Source: Streptomyces paludis (lineage in GTDB: Bacteria > Actinomycetota > Actinomycetes > Streptomycetales > Streptomycetaceae). Taken from it: a stretch of 64,000 nucleotides of DNA. Below the pieces are notes generated by a model. The model searched no databases, was not told the origin of the DNA, and saw nothing but the letters and a program-made list of their open reading frames with translations. Position 1 is the stretch's first letter, and each line of letters begins with the position of its first letter. The stretch spans positions 4,340,001 through 4,404,000 of the forward strand of contig NZ_CP031194.1 in the NCBI RefSeq assembly GCF_003344965.1, written 5' to 3'. The translations under genes were made by a program, and so were the position numbers. Shown here in pieces: positions 44,704 to 53,762 of the stretch.

Positions 44704-47700
44704 GTGAGCGTCAGCGTCAGGATGACCGAGGGGGCCGACCCGTTCGGGACGGCGCGGCTGCGGCGAGGGGTGCTGGACGCGTGGGGGGCCAGTCCCGCGC
44801 GGTTCCGGGAGGACGCCAACGCCGAGGAGGATCTCGCGCTCGGCGGGTACCGCGACCGGCTCGTCGTCGAGTTGGCGCAGAACGCCGCCGACGCCGCCGC
44901 CCGCGCCGGGGTGCCGGGCCGGCTCCGGCTGACCCTGCGGGCCGCAGGGCACGGCGCAGGCCAAGGCACAGGCACAGACCACGGCTCCGCCGTGCTCGTC
45001 GCCGCCAACACCGGCGCCCCCCTCGACGCCACCGGCGTCGAGTCGCTGTCCACCCTGCGCGCCTCCGCCAAGCGCGAGGAGCACGAGGGGCCCGTCGGGG
45101 CCGTAGGACGCTTCGGCGTCGGGTTCGCGGCGGTGCTGGCGGTCAGCGACGAGCCGGCGATTCTGGGGCGGCACGGCGGCGTCCGGTGGTCGCTCGCGGA
45201 GGCGCGCGAGCTGGCGGCCGGGCCGGCGCAGGCCAGCCCCGGGCTGGGGGACGAGTTGCGGCGCAGGGAGGGGCACGTACCGCTGCTGCGGCTGCCGCTG
45301 CCCGCCGAGGGCACCGCGCCGGACGGGTACGACACGGTCGTCGTCCTGCCGCTGCGCGACGCCGCCGCGACGGATCTGGTCGAGCGGTTGCTGAACGGCG
45401 TGGACGACGCGCTGCTGCTGACGCTCGCCGGGCTCTCCGAGGTCGTGATCGAGACGGCCGACGGGGAGCGCACGCTCCGCAGGTCGCAGACGGAAGGCAA
45501 GCCGAAAGACGCGAAAGACGGCGCGAAGGACGGCGCGAACGACGGCGCGAAAGACGAGGCGCACGACGGCGCGTACGTCGACATCGACGACTCGCGCGAC
45601 GGCAGCCGCCGCTGGCGCGTCGTCGCCGACCACGGCGCCACCCCGCCCGCCCTCCTCGAAGCGCGGCCCGTGGAGGAGCGGCTGCGCCCGTACTGGTCGG
45701 TGACGTGGGCCGTGCCGGTGGACGGCGGGGGCGCGCCCGTACGGCCGCGGACCGCGCCCGTCGTGCACGCGCCGACGCCGACCGACGAGCCCCTCGGCGT
45801 ACCCGCGCTGCTGATCGCGTCGTTGCCGCTGGACACCGCGCGGCGGCATCCGGCGCCGGGGCCGCTGACGGACTTCCTGGTCGCGAAGGCGGCGGACGCG
45901 TACGCGCGGTTGCTGGGCGGGTGGGAGCCGCGTTCGACGGGCGTGATCGACCTCGTACCGGGCCCGCTCGGGAAGGGCGAGCTGGACGGGCGGCTGCGGG
46001 CGGCGATCCTGGAGCGGCTGCCGCGCGTGGCGTTCCTCGTCCCGGCCGCACCCGGCGACGAGGGCGACGAGGGGGAAGAGAGCGACGAGGGGGAAGAGGG
46101 CGACGGCACGGCCGCCCTCCGTCCCTTCGAGGCCGAGGTCGTCGAGGGCGCGGGCGCCGACACCGTACGCGTACTCGCGGAGGTGCTGCCGACGCTGCTG
46201 CCCGCCGGGCTGGAGCGGCGGCCGGAGCTGCGGACGCTCGGTGTGGGCCGGCTGCCGCTCGGGGACGCGATCGAGCGCATCGCGGGTGCCGAGCGCCCGC
46301 CCGCCTGGTGGCGGCGGCTGTACGAGTCGCTTGCCGGGGTCGATCCGGAGCGGCTGTCGGGGCTGCCGGTGCCGCTGGCCAACGGGCGGACGGCGATCGG
46401 GCCGCGCCACATCCTGCTGCCGCTGCCGGGCGCGGAGGCGGCCACGGACCTGGCCCGGCTGGGCCTCAAGGTCGCGCACCCGGACGCCGCCCACCCCCTC
46501 CTGGAGAAGCTGGGCGCGCTGCCCGCCACGCCGCGCGCTGTTCTGACGACCCCTCAGGTACGGGCGGCGGTGGCCGCGTCGCTGGACGCGGGGGAGGCGT
46601 GGGACGACGGCCTGGACGACAACGCGGCTCCGGATGCCGCGGAGTTGGCCGAGATCGTGCTGTCGCTCGTACGGGACGCGGCGCTCGAACCGGGCGACGA
46701 GCCGTGGCTCGGCGCGCTCGCGCTGGCCGACGAGGACGGCGAGACCGCGCCCGCCGGTGAACTGGTGCTGCCGGGCAGCGCGTTCGCATCTGTACTGCGT
46801 GAGGATGAACTCGCCTTTGTTGACGCGGAGTTGGCCGAGCGCTGGGGTGAACAGCCGCTCGCCGCGTGCGGCGTGCTCGCGGACTTCGCGCTCGTACGGG
46901 CCACGGACATCGTCCTCGACCCGGATGAACTGGAGCCCAGAGAGGGCGACTTCGCCGAGCCGGACGACGTCGGCCTGCTGGACGCGGTCGACGTGTGGTG
47001 CGAGGACGCGCTCGACCGGCTGCCGGAGGGGCCGTTGCCGCCGGTGGCGACGGAGATCGTGGCCGTACGGGACCTGGATCTGGTCGATGACGACGCCTGG
47101 CCGCGCGCGCTGGCGCTGCTCGCGCGCCCGCCGCTGCGGGACGCGCTGATCCAGCCCGTACGGGTGCTGCTGCCGGACGGTACGACGGAGAGCGTGCGCT
47201 CGTACACCGCGTGGTGGCTGCGCGACCATCCCGTGCTCGACGGGCGGCGCCCGGCCGGACTGCGGGCCGAGGGCGGCGATCCGCTGCTGGCGGGGCTGTA
47301 CGACGCGGTGGACGCGTCGGGCTTTGACGATGCCCAGGTGCTGCGGGCGCTGGGGGTACGGACGTCCGTCGCCGCGCTGCTCGACGAGCCGGGCGGCGCG
47401 GCGGAGCTGCTCGGCCGGCTCGCGGACCCGGAGCGCGAGGTGACCTCCGGCCAACTGCACGCGCTCTACACGGCGTTGGCGGACCTCGACCCGGACGAGG
47501 TGACGCTCCCGGACGAGCTGCGCGTGGTGGTGGACGGCGAGGTGCGGGTGGTGGACGCGGCCGACGCGCTGATCGCGGACGCCCCCGACCTGCTGCCGCT
47601 CGCGGACAGCCTGCCGCTGCTGCCGGTGTCCCCGGCGCGCGCCGCCGAGCTGGCGGAGCTGCTCCAGGTACGGCGGCTGAGCGAGACGGTGGCCGGGGAG

Positions 47701-47985
47701 GTGGCCGAAGAGGGCGAGCGGCACACGGTCCCGGCCCCGGTGCGCGCCCTGCTGGGTCCGCTGACGCCGGAGACATACGTCGAGCACGAGGAGATCCGGG
47801 TGGACGGCGTCGAGCTGGACTGGCGCCGGGCGCCGGACGGAGTGCTGCACGCGGCCACGCTGGAGGGCGTGGCGGCGGGCCTGGCCTGGGCGGCGGGGCA
47901 GTGGCCGCGCCGGTTCGAGGTGGCGGCGCTGCTGGAGGACCCGTCGCGGACGGAGGAACTGGCGCGGGACCGCTGGTTCGACTGA
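44704..47985 (+). CDS. Sacsin N-terminal ATPase-like (GHKL) protein
   Basis: This 1093-residue protein starts at GTG 44704 with GGAG eight bases upstream. The N-terminal ~230 residues form an Hsp90-like GHKL ATP-binding fold: N box VVELAQNAADAAARA, a NTGAPLDATGVESL loop and the G box GRFGVGFAAVLAV. The rest is a long acidic region without known domains, including an AKDG tetrapeptide repeat (about residues 270-289) and a Glu/Asp/Gly stretch. Sacsin-type ATPases act in protein quality control in animals; bacterial homologues have no settled role. No partner gene is adjacent. Confidence 0.85.
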   Translation: MSVSVRMTEGADPFGTARLRRGVLDAWGASPARFREDANAEEDLALGGYRDRLVVELAQNAADAAARAGVPGRLRLTLRAAGHGAGQGTGTDHGSAVLVAANTGAPLDATGVESLSTLRASAKREEHEGPVGAVGRFGVGFAAVLAVSDEPAILGRHGGVRWSLAEARELAAGPAQASPGLGDELRRREGHVPLLRLPLPAEGTAPDGYDTVVVLPLRDAAATDLVERLLNGVDDALLLTLAGLSEVVIETADGERTLRRSQTEGKPKDAKDGAKDGANDGAKDEAHDGAYVDIDDSRDGSRRWRVVADHGATPPALLEARPVEERLRPYWSVTWAVPVDGGGAPVRPRTAPVVHAPTPTDEPLGVPALLIASLPLDTARRHPAPGPLTDFLVAKAADAYARLLGGWEPRSTGVIDLVPGPLGKGELDGRLRAAILERLPRVAFLVPAAPGDEGDEGEESDEGEEGDGTAALRPFEAEVVEGAGADTVRVLAEVLPTLLPAGLERRPELRTLGVGRLPLGDAIERIAGAERPPAWWRRLYESLAGVDPERLSGLPVPLANGRTAIGPRHILLPLPGAEAATDLARLGLKVAHPDAAHPLLEKLGALPATPRAVLTTPQVRAAVAASLDAGEAWDDGLDDNAAPDAAELAEIVLSLVRDAALEPGDEPWLGALALADEDGETAPAGELVLPGSAFASVLREDELAFVDAELAERWGEQPLAACGVLADFALVRATDIVLDPDELEPREGDFAEPDDVGLLDAVDVWCEDALDRLPEGPLPPVATEIVAVRDLDLVDDDAWPRALALLARPPLRDALIQPVRVLLPDGTTESVRSYTAWWLRDHPVLDGRRPAGLRAEGGDPLLAGLYDAVDASGFDDAQVLRALGVRTSVAALLDEPGGAAELLGRLADPEREVTSGQLHALYTALADLDPDEVTLPDELRVVVDGEVRVVDAADALIADAPDLLPLADSLPLLPVSPARAAELAELLQVRRLSETVAGEVAEEGERHTVPAPVRALLGPLTPETYVEHEEIRVDGVELDWRRAPDGVLHAATLEGVAAGLAWAAGQWPRRFEVAALLEDPSRTEELARDRWFD
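45511..45570 (+). repeat. 12-bp tandem repeat encoding AKDG units
   Basis: Five 12-base units near GCGAAAGACGGC encode AKDG, AKDG, ANDG, AKDE and AHDG within the sacsin-type ATPase, in the part just after the GHKL domain. This is low-complexity, likely variable in copy number between strains. Confidence 0.75.
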
Positions 47986-48013
47986 CACCGGGCGTTCACC
48001 TCGTCGTTCCCGT

Positions 48014-48041
48014 ACAACCATTGACGGTTGGGGGCGGTCTG
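48014..48041 (+). promoter_or_regulatory. ECF-type promoter candidate 1
   Basis: ACAACC (48014-48019), a 17-base spacer and GTCTG (48037-48041) lie 55 bp upstream of the first secreted-protein gene. The same element with identical spacing precedes both paralogues. Confidence 0.6.
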
Positions 48042-48043
48042 AC

Positions 48044-48073
48044 GGCCTGCCGGGTCAAGAGATCCGGCAGGCC
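48044..48073 (+). promoter_or_regulatory. Leader hairpin of first secreted-protein gene
   Basis: GGCCTGCCGG and CCGGCAGGCC form a perfect 10-bp stem with a 10-base loop, directly after the -10-like element. It would sit at the extreme 5' end of the mRNA. Confidence 0.6.
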
Positions 48074-48096
48074 GGCCATTCCTTCCGGGGGAACAC

Positions 48097-48888
48097 ATGC
48101 ACATGCGTGCCACCGCCATCGCCACCGTCGCCGTCGCATCCGGCGCCCTGGCCCTGTCCGCCCTCGCCGTGCCCGCCGTGGCCGCCGACGATGTCCCCGA
48201 TCCGGCCCTCGTGATCGAGAAGGTCGTGGTCAACGAGGGGCGGCCGATCGTGGTGGGGGTGAAGACGGACAAGATCGCGATGCTCGCCGTCACGGCGTCC
48301 CACCCCTCGGGCATCCAGGGCATGATCGGCTCTCTCCGGCTGGCGAAGAAGACGGGCCCGGGCTACAAGATCATCGGCTCCAGCGAGGAGGAGGCCCCGT
48401 GCTACCGCGCGAGCGCCACCACCTCGACCTGCGAACTGCCCCTGGGGATCTACCCCAGCAACCTGCGGAACGAGGACGCCACGCGGTGGACCGCCGGGGC
48501 CTGGGTGGTCAGCAACAAGAACACCTGGAACGAGTGCGATCAGTGTCTGACGGCGGTCCAGCTCCAGCGGCTCGGCAAGCTGACCGTTTCCGCGCCCCCG
48601 AAGCCGGTGAAGAAGGGCACGCCCCTGACGGTCACCGGCAAGCTGACGCGCGCCAACTGGGACACGAAGAAGTACGCGGGATACGCCGGCCAGCCGGTGA
48701 AGCTCCAGTTCCGCAAGAAGGGCGGCGCGAAGTACATGACCGTCAAGACGGTCAAGGGCTCCGGCACCGGCGCTCTCAAGACCACCACTCCGGCGCGGAC
48801 CGAGGGCCACTGGCGCTGGAGCTTCGCCGGTACGGAGACGACGTCGGCGGTCAACACGCCCGGGACGCTGGTCAAGATCAAGAAGTAG
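48097..48888 (+). CDS. Secreted beta-domain protein, paralogue 1
   Basis: This 263-residue exported protein has a signal peptide (residues 1-29, SALAVPAVA-ADD) and no membrane anchor. The mature N-terminal domain has VEKVVVNEG-like strands and a Cys pair in CYRASATTSTC. The C-terminal ~100 residues (LTVSAPPKPVKKGTPLTVTGKLTRANWDTKKYAG to TLVKIKK) form a predicted Ig-like beta-sandwich shared with the two genes that follow. A second Cys pair, ECDQC, is unique to this copy. It is Lys-rich and likely a cell-surface or released protein of unknown role. Confidence 0.85.
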   Translation: MHMRATAIATVAVASGALALSALAVPAVAADDVPDPALVIEKVVVNEGRPIVVGVKTDKIAMLAVTASHPSGIQGMIGSLRLAKKTGPGYKIIGSSEEEAPCYRASATTSTCELPLGIYPSNLRNEDATRWTAGAWVVSNKNTWNECDQCLTAVQLQRLGKLTVSAPPKPVKKGTPLTVTGKLTRANWDTKKYAGYAGQPVKLQFRKKGGAKYMTVKTVKGSGTGALKTTTPARTEGHWRWSFAGTETTSAVNTPGTLVKIKK

Positions 48889-48903
48889 GGCAGGAGCGCG
48901 ATC

Positions 48904-48960
48904 ATCACAGGTCGATCAAATTGATCAATTGTGATCCATCTCGACGGATCTAGATGGATC
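48904..48960. terminator. Double hairpin between paralogues 1 and 2
   Basis: A first hairpin nests ATCACA/TGTGAT (48904-48909, 48930-48935) around GATCAA-A-TTGATC. A second pairs GATCCATC (48933-48940) with GATGGATC (48953-48960). The block is AT-rich compared with its surroundings. It could be a terminator of gene 1 or an operator for gene 2. Confidence 0.45.
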
Positions 48961-48994
48961 TCGACGCATCCCGACAAAGAACGTAACTTTTCAT

Positions 48995-49022
48995 ACAACC
49001 TTTCCCCCGTCTTCCGGGTCTG
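48995..49022 (+). promoter_or_regulatory. ECF-type promoter candidate 2
   Basis: ACAACC (48995-49000), a 17-base spacer and GTCTG (49018-49022) lie 48 bp before the second secreted-protein gene. A hairpin CGGGTC-ATCG-GACCCG follows at 49029-49044, and GTCTG itself is half of GTCTG-TT-CAGAC. Confidence 0.6.
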
Positions 49023-49070
49023 TTCAGACGGGTCATCGGACCCGAACCCAGCAGGGGGGAAGTAACCAGA

Positions 49071-49871
49071 ATGCGTACGCGTATGACAGTCGCCGTTGTC
49101 TCCGGCGCCCTGGCCCTGTCCGCCCTCGCCGCGCCCACCGCGCAGGCGCGGGGGACCGCGGGTGCCCTGGACGACGAGCCGCCCCAGATCCTCGCGGCCT
49201 CCGTGAACGGGGGCAAGCCGATCGTGGTCGGCACCTCCGCGGTGAAGACGGTGACGGTCTCCATCACGGCGAGCCACCCCAGCGGCGTCAAGGACACCTT
49301 CGGGTACCTCTGGACGGGCCAGCATGTCGAGGACCCGAAGATCAGGATCCTGCTCAACCACTTCGGGGCCGACAGCTGCAAGGAGCTGAACGCCACCACG
49401 GCGACATGCACCTTCTCGGGCCCGGTCAACCCCAAGGCGCTCAAGAACACGGACGCGCGCACCTGGAATCTCTTCGCCGGCGCCTGGGGCAAGGTCGGCC
49501 GGGACTCCGTGGTCGAGGTGGACGCGTTCACCACCGCCAAGCTCCAGCGGCAGTCCCGCCTGACCGTGGCCGCGACCCCGAAGCCGGTGAAGAAGGGCAA
49601 GACCCTCACCGTCACGGGCAAGCTGTCCCGCGCCAACTGGGACACGAAGAAGTACGCGGGGTACGCGGGCCAGTCGGTGAAGCTCCAGTTCCGCAAGAAG
49701 GACAGCAAGACCTACACGACCATCAAGACGGTCAAGGGCTCCAGCACCGGCATCCTCAAGACCACCACGAAGAAGACGACGGCCGAGGGTTACTGGCGCT
49801 GGAGCTTCGCCGGTACGGCAACCACCCCGGCCGTCAGCGCGCCCGGCACCCTGGTCAAGATCACGAAGTAG
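49071..49871 (+). CDS. Secreted beta-domain protein, paralogue 2
   Basis: This 266-residue protein has a signal peptide (residues 1-25, SALAAPTAQA). The architecture matches paralogue 1: an N-terminal domain with ASVNGGKPIVVGTSAVKTVTVSITASHP, a Cys pair in CKELNATTATC, and a C-terminal beta-domain LTVAATPKPVKKGKTLTVTGK to LVKITK. The last ~300 coding bases are almost identical to those of paralogue 3, while the 5' halves differ widely, suggesting recent duplication or gene conversion. Confidence 0.85.
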   Translation: MRTRMTVAVVSGALALSALAAPTAQARGTAGALDDEPPQILAASVNGGKPIVVGTSAVKTVTVSITASHPSGVKDTFGYLWTGQHVEDPKIRILLNHFGADSCKELNATTATCTFSGPVNPKALKNTDARTWNLFAGAWGKVGRDSVVEVDAFTTAKLQRQSRLTVAATPKPVKKGKTLTVTGKLSRANWDTKKYAGYAGQSVKLQFRKKDSKTYTTIKTVKGSSTGILKTTTKKTTAEGYWRWSFAGTATTPAVSAPGTLVKITK

Positions 49872-49878
49872 GCGGGTT

Positions 49879-49923
49879 GGCGGTCCGGGGATTCGGGCCG
49901 ACGGCTCGAATCCCCGGACCGCC
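49879..49923 (+). terminator. Strong terminator hairpin after paralogue 2
   Basis: A perfect 17-bp stem (49879-49895 with 49907-49923) and an 11-base loop begin seven bases after the stop codon. Confidence 0.75.
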
Positions 49924-49996
49924 CCTCGCTCGCCCCGCCCCCCAAGACGGCCGCTGACCTTGGCTGTTGGGTTTCACAATTAATTCATATTTTCGT

Positions 49997-50024
49997 ACAA
50001 CCATTTGTCCCTTCCCCGGGTCTG
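49997..50024 (+). promoter_or_regulatory. ECF-type promoter candidate 3
   Basis: ACAACC (49997-50002), a 17-base spacer and GTCTG (50020-50024) follow an AT-rich stretch (49966-49995). A nested hairpin TCTGGTC/GACCAGA (50021-50055) with inner GGATC-AGCA-GATCC starts at the -10-like element. The gene begins 99 bp downstream. Confidence 0.6.
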
Positions 50025-50123
50025 GTCAGTTGGATCAGCAGATCCGCAGACCAGACGGGCACCGCCAGCGCACCGCCTAGCGGACGACGCGGGCGCGGAG
50101 CCCCATCTCGACTTGGGGAATAC

Positions 50124-50999
50124 ATGCGTATTCGTGCCACTGTTGCCGCGGTCTCCGGCGCCCTGGCCCTGTCCGCCATCGTCGCGCCGGCCGCCCAGGC
50201 CGCGCCCTCCGGTGACCGCACCCCCGCCCCGCTCTCCGGGCCGTGGGCGAGCGGTTCCGCCGGTACCTTCGGTGCCGCGGCCAAGGCGAAGGCCCCCGCT
50301 GAGGCGCCGGTGATCAAAAAGGTCGTCGTGAACGGCGGCAAGCCGATCGTCGCCGGTATCTCGGCGAAGAAGAAGGTGACGATCGCGATCACCGCTTCCC
50401 AGTCCTCGGGCATCGCCGACGCCGCCACCATCCTGTGGATCGGCTCCGACCTCGACGACGAGAACGCGGACGACGTCTACTGGTTCGAGCAGAACGAGGA
50501 GAAGGCCAGCTGCAAGGCGGCCAACGCCACCACCTCGACCTGCACCCTCACGGTCACCGTGGACCCGAAGCAGCTGATCAACACCGACGCGACCTTCTGG
50601 AAGGTCGGCGCGTACGCGCTGGGCAAGGACGAGGCGTCCATCCGCAAGGACGACGCCGCCAAGATCCGCATGCAGCGGGCTTCCCAGCTGACCGTGGCCG
50701 CGACCCCGAAGCCGGTGAAGAAGGGCAAGACCCTCACCGTCACGGGCAAGCTGTCCCGCGCCAACTGGGAGACCGAGAAGTACGCGGGCTACGCGGGCCA
50801 GCCCGTGAAGCTCCAGTTCCGCAAGAAGAACAGCAAGACCTACACCACCATCAAGACGGTCAAGGGCTCCAGCACCGGCACCCTCAAGACCACCACGAAG
50901 AAGACCACCGCCGAGGGCTACTGGCGCTGGAGCTTCGCGGGTACGGCCTCCACCCCGGCCGTCAACGCCCCGGGCACCCTGGTCAAGATCAAGAAGTAG
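50124..50999 (+). CDS. Secreted beta-domain protein, paralogue 3
   Basis: This 291-residue protein is the longest of the three. A signal peptide (residues 1-26, SAIVAPAAQA) is followed by a Gly/Ala/Pro extension of about 35 residues. Next come the N-terminal domain (VIKKVVVNGGKPIVAGISAKKKVTIAITAS) with the Cys pair CKAANATTSTC, and the shared C-terminal beta-domain. It ends the tandem array and is convergent with the P-type ATPase across a strong terminator. Confidence 0.85.
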   Translation: MRIRATVAAVSGALALSAIVAPAAQAAPSGDRTPAPLSGPWASGSAGTFGAAAKAKAPAEAPVIKKVVVNGGKPIVAGISAKKKVTIAITASQSSGIADAATILWIGSDLDDENADDVYWFEQNEEKASCKAANATTSTCTLTVTVDPKQLINTDATFWKVGAYALGKDEASIRKDDAAKIRMQRASQLTVAATPKPVKKGKTLTVTGKLSRANWETEKYAGYAGQPVKLQFRKKNSKTYTTIKTVKGSSTGTLKTTTKKTTAEGYWRWSFAGTASTPAVNAPGTLVKIKK

Positions 51000-51043
51000 C
51001 GGTACGCAGCAAAAGACGTCAGAAGCGCGGCGGCGGCCGCGCA

Positions 51044-51079
51044 CGCGAAGGGCCCGGCAGCGATGCCGGGCCCTTCGCG
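51044..51079. terminator. Strong bidirectional terminator
   Basis: A perfect 16-bp stem (51044-51059 with 51064-51079) is closed by a GCGA tetraloop. It lies between the third secreted-protein gene and the convergent P-type ATPase. Confidence 0.85.
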
Positions 51080-51124
51080 CGTACGGCCCCAGGAGGCCCG
51101 AGCCCCAGAGGCCCAGGGACCCGC

Positions 51125-53632
51125 CTACGCCGGGATCTTGCGCCCCACCAGCCGCCAGCAGAACTCCAGCGCCGCCGCCGCCACGACCGCGATACCCACG
51201 GCCGTCCACGGCAGCACCGTGCCCACCAGCTTCAGCGCGAAGAAGTGCTGAAGCGCCGGCACCGCCAGCACCACCAGGAACGCCGCCCCCATCGAGATCA
51301 CCAGCCCCACCCGCCACCAGGTGTACGGCCGCGCCACAATCGCCAGCACCCACATCGAGATCAGGAACAGCGTCAGCGTCGCCGCGCTGGTCTCCGCGCT
51401 CAGCGTCTCGGCGGTGCCGCCGTAGTAGTTCCGCGCCACCATGTACGTGATGAACGTGGCGCTCCCCGCGATCACACCCGAGGGGATCGCGTACCGCATC
51501 ACCCGGCGCACGAAGTGCGGCTGCGCGCGCTCCCGGTTCGGCGCGAGCGCCAGGAAGAACGCCGGGATACCGATCGTCAGCGTCGACAGCAGCGTCAGAT
51601 GCCGCGGCAGGAACGGGTACTCCACCTGGAAACACGCCACCAGGATCGCCAGCAGCACCGAGTAGACCGTCTTCGTCAGGAAGAGCGTCGCCACCCGCGT
51701 GATGTTGCCGATCACGCGCCGGCCCTCGGCCACCACGGACGGCAGCGTCGCGAAACTGTTGTTCAGCAGCACGATCTGGGCGACCGCCCGCGTCGCCTCC
51801 GAACCCGACCCCATCGACACGCCGATGTCCGCGTCCTTCAGCGCCAGGACGTCATTGACACCGTCCCCGGTCATCGCGACCGTGTGCCCGCGCGACTGGA
51901 GCGCGCCGACCATGTCGCGCTTCTGCTGCGGGGTCACCCGGCCGAAGACCGATCCGGACTCGACCGCCCCGGCCATCTCCTCCCGGCCCTCGGGCAGCCG
52001 CCGCGCGTCCACCGTGTGCTCGGCGCCCGACAGCCCCAGCTTGGCCGCCACCGCGCCGACCGACACCGCGTTGTCGCCGGAGATGACCTTCGCGGCGACA
52101 TCCTGCTCGGCGAAGTACGCGAGCGTCCCGGCCGCGTCGGGCCGCAGCCGCTGCTCCAGGACGACGAGCGCGGCCGGCTCGGCCCCGGCCGCCGCGTCCG
52201 GGGAGTCGAGCGCGGCGGTGGTACGGGTCAGCAGCAGCACCCGCAGACCCTGCCGGTTGAGGTGGTCGATCTCCTCAAGCGCCGGATCGCCCTCGGCCAG
52301 CAGCACATCGGGCGCGCCGAGCAGCCAGCGCGACTCGCCGTCCGGCTCGGTGAACGCCGCGCCGCTGTACTTCCGTACGGACGAGAACGGCAGCGCCGAC
52401 GCCACCGGCCACTCCCCGCGGTCGCCACGATAGGCGTCGATGATCGCCTGGAGGCTGGCGTTCGGGCGCTGATCGGACGCGCCGATCGCGCCGAGCACCC
52501 GCCGTACGTACGTCTCGTCGGCGCCGCCCAGCGGGCGCAGCTCGCTGACGTCCATGCCGCCCTCGGTGAGCGTGCCCGTCTTGTCGAGACAGACGACATT
52601 GACGCGCGCCAGTCCCTCGATGGCGGGCAGCTCCTGGACGAGGACCTTCATCCGGCCGAGCCGGATGACCCCGATCGCGAAGGCCACGGAGGTGAGCAGC
52701 ACCAGGCCCTCGGGGATCATCGGGACGATGCCGCCGACGGTCCTGGCGATCGAGTTCTTGAAGTCGTTCTGCTTGACGACGAGCTGGCTGATGATGAGCC
52801 CGAGCGCGGTCGGGACCATCATCCACGTGACGTACTTGAGGATGGTGCTGATGCCGTTGCGCAGCTCGGAGTCGACCAGCGTGAAGCGGGACGCCTCCTC
52901 GGCGAGCTGCGCGGCGTAGGCGTCCCGTCCGACCTTCGTCGCCTGGAACGCGCCACCGCCGACGACGACGAAGCTGCCGGACATCACCTGGTCGCCGGGG
53001 CGCTTCAGCACCGGGTCGGCCTCGCCGGTCAGCAGCGACTCGTCGATTTCCAGGCTGTCGGCCTCGGCCACCACCCCGTCGACCACGACCTTGTCACCGG
53101 GGCCCAGTTCGATCAGGTCCCCGAGGACGATCTCGGAGGTGGAGATCTCGGCGGCGGTCCCGTCGCGCCGTACCGTCGGCTTGGCCTCACCGATGACCGC
53201 GAGCCCGTCGAGGGTCTTCTTGGCGCGCAGCTCCTGGATGATGCCGATGCCGGTGTTCGCGATGATCACGAACCCGAACAGGGTGTCCTGGAACGGCGCG
53301 ACGAAGAACATGATCACCCAGAGCACGCCGATGATCGCGTTGAACCGGGTGAAGACATTCGCGCGGACGATCTCGGAGGCGGACCGGCTGCTGCGGACCG
53401 GTACGTCGTTGACCTCCCCGCGCGCGATGTGCTCCGCCACCTCGGCCGAGGTCAGCCCGGTATGCCGGCCGGCCGGCTCGGGTGGCTTCATGGGGTGTAC
53501 GGGGTCGAGTTCGGCGCCCGCGTCGATGGCGGGGCCGTCCTGGCGCGTGGCCGGGCCATGTGATCCACGGCCGTGCGGCTCGGGGCCGGGGGGCTCGGGG
53601 CCGTCGGTGTCGATCTTTGCCCGCTGCGTCAT
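51125..53632 (-). CDS. P-type cation ATPase, CtpE-like
   Basis: This is an 835-residue P-type ATPase with all catalytic motifs: the actuator loop LTGEADPV, the phosphorylation site DKTGTLT, nucleotide-domain KYSGAAF, TGDGVNDVLAL, and the membrane M4 motif MIPEGLVLL. A cytosolic tail of about 60 residues rich in Pro, Gly and His precedes a cation-ATPase N-terminal region. No heavy-metal CPx motif is present. The TGEA and PEGL pattern is that of mycobacterial CtpE, reported to import calcium; the substrate here is inferred. The start is ATG 53632. Confidence 0.9.
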   Translation of the reverse strand: MTQRAKIDTDGPEPPGPEPHGRGSHGPATRQDGPAIDAGAELDPVHPMKPPEPAGRHTGLTSAEVAEHIARGEVNDVPVRSSRSASEIVRANVFTRFNAIIGVLWVIMFFVAPFQDTLFGFVIIANTGIGIIQELRAKKTLDGLAVIGEAKPTVRRDGTAAEISTSEIVLGDLIELGPGDKVVVDGVVAEADSLEIDESLLTGEADPVLKRPGDQVMSGSFVVVGGGAFQATKVGRDAYAAQLAEEASRFTLVDSELRNGISTILKYVTWMMVPTALGLIISQLVVKQNDFKNSIARTVGGIVPMIPEGLVLLTSVAFAIGVIRLGRMKVLVQELPAIEGLARVNVVCLDKTGTLTEGGMDVSELRPLGGADETYVRRVLGAIGASDQRPNASLQAIIDAYRGDRGEWPVASALPFSSVRKYSGAAFTEPDGESRWLLGAPDVLLAEGDPALEEIDHLNRQGLRVLLLTRTTAALDSPDAAAGAEPAALVVLEQRLRPDAAGTLAYFAEQDVAAKVISGDNAVSVGAVAAKLGLSGAEHTVDARRLPEGREEMAGAVESGSVFGRVTPQQKRDMVGALQSRGHTVAMTGDGVNDVLALKDADIGVSMGSGSEATRAVAQIVLLNNSFATLPSVVAEGRRVIGNITRVATLFLTKTVYSVLLAILVACFQVEYPFLPRHLTLLSTLTIGIPAFFLALAPNRERAQPHFVRRVMRYAIPSGVIAGSATFITYMVARNYYGGTAETLSAETSAATLTLFLISMWVLAIVARPYTWWRVGLVISMGAAFLVVLAVPALQHFFALKLVGTVLPWTAVGIAVVAAAALEFCWRLVGRKIPA

Positions 53633-53762
53633 GGTAATGACGGTAAGGCCGGTGAGGCGGGTTCACCCGCCGGCCGGGCAGAAGATCCGACTGCGGGACG
53701 AGAAGGATCGTCCGCTGGCAGTACTGCGCGGGTGCCGGAACAGGTCTTTGGTCAGGATGCGA

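Noticed and set aside
44359..48021. 1220-codon minus-strand frame opposite the sacsin-type ATPase
   Set aside because: Antisense shadow; the plus-strand protein has clear GHKL motifs.
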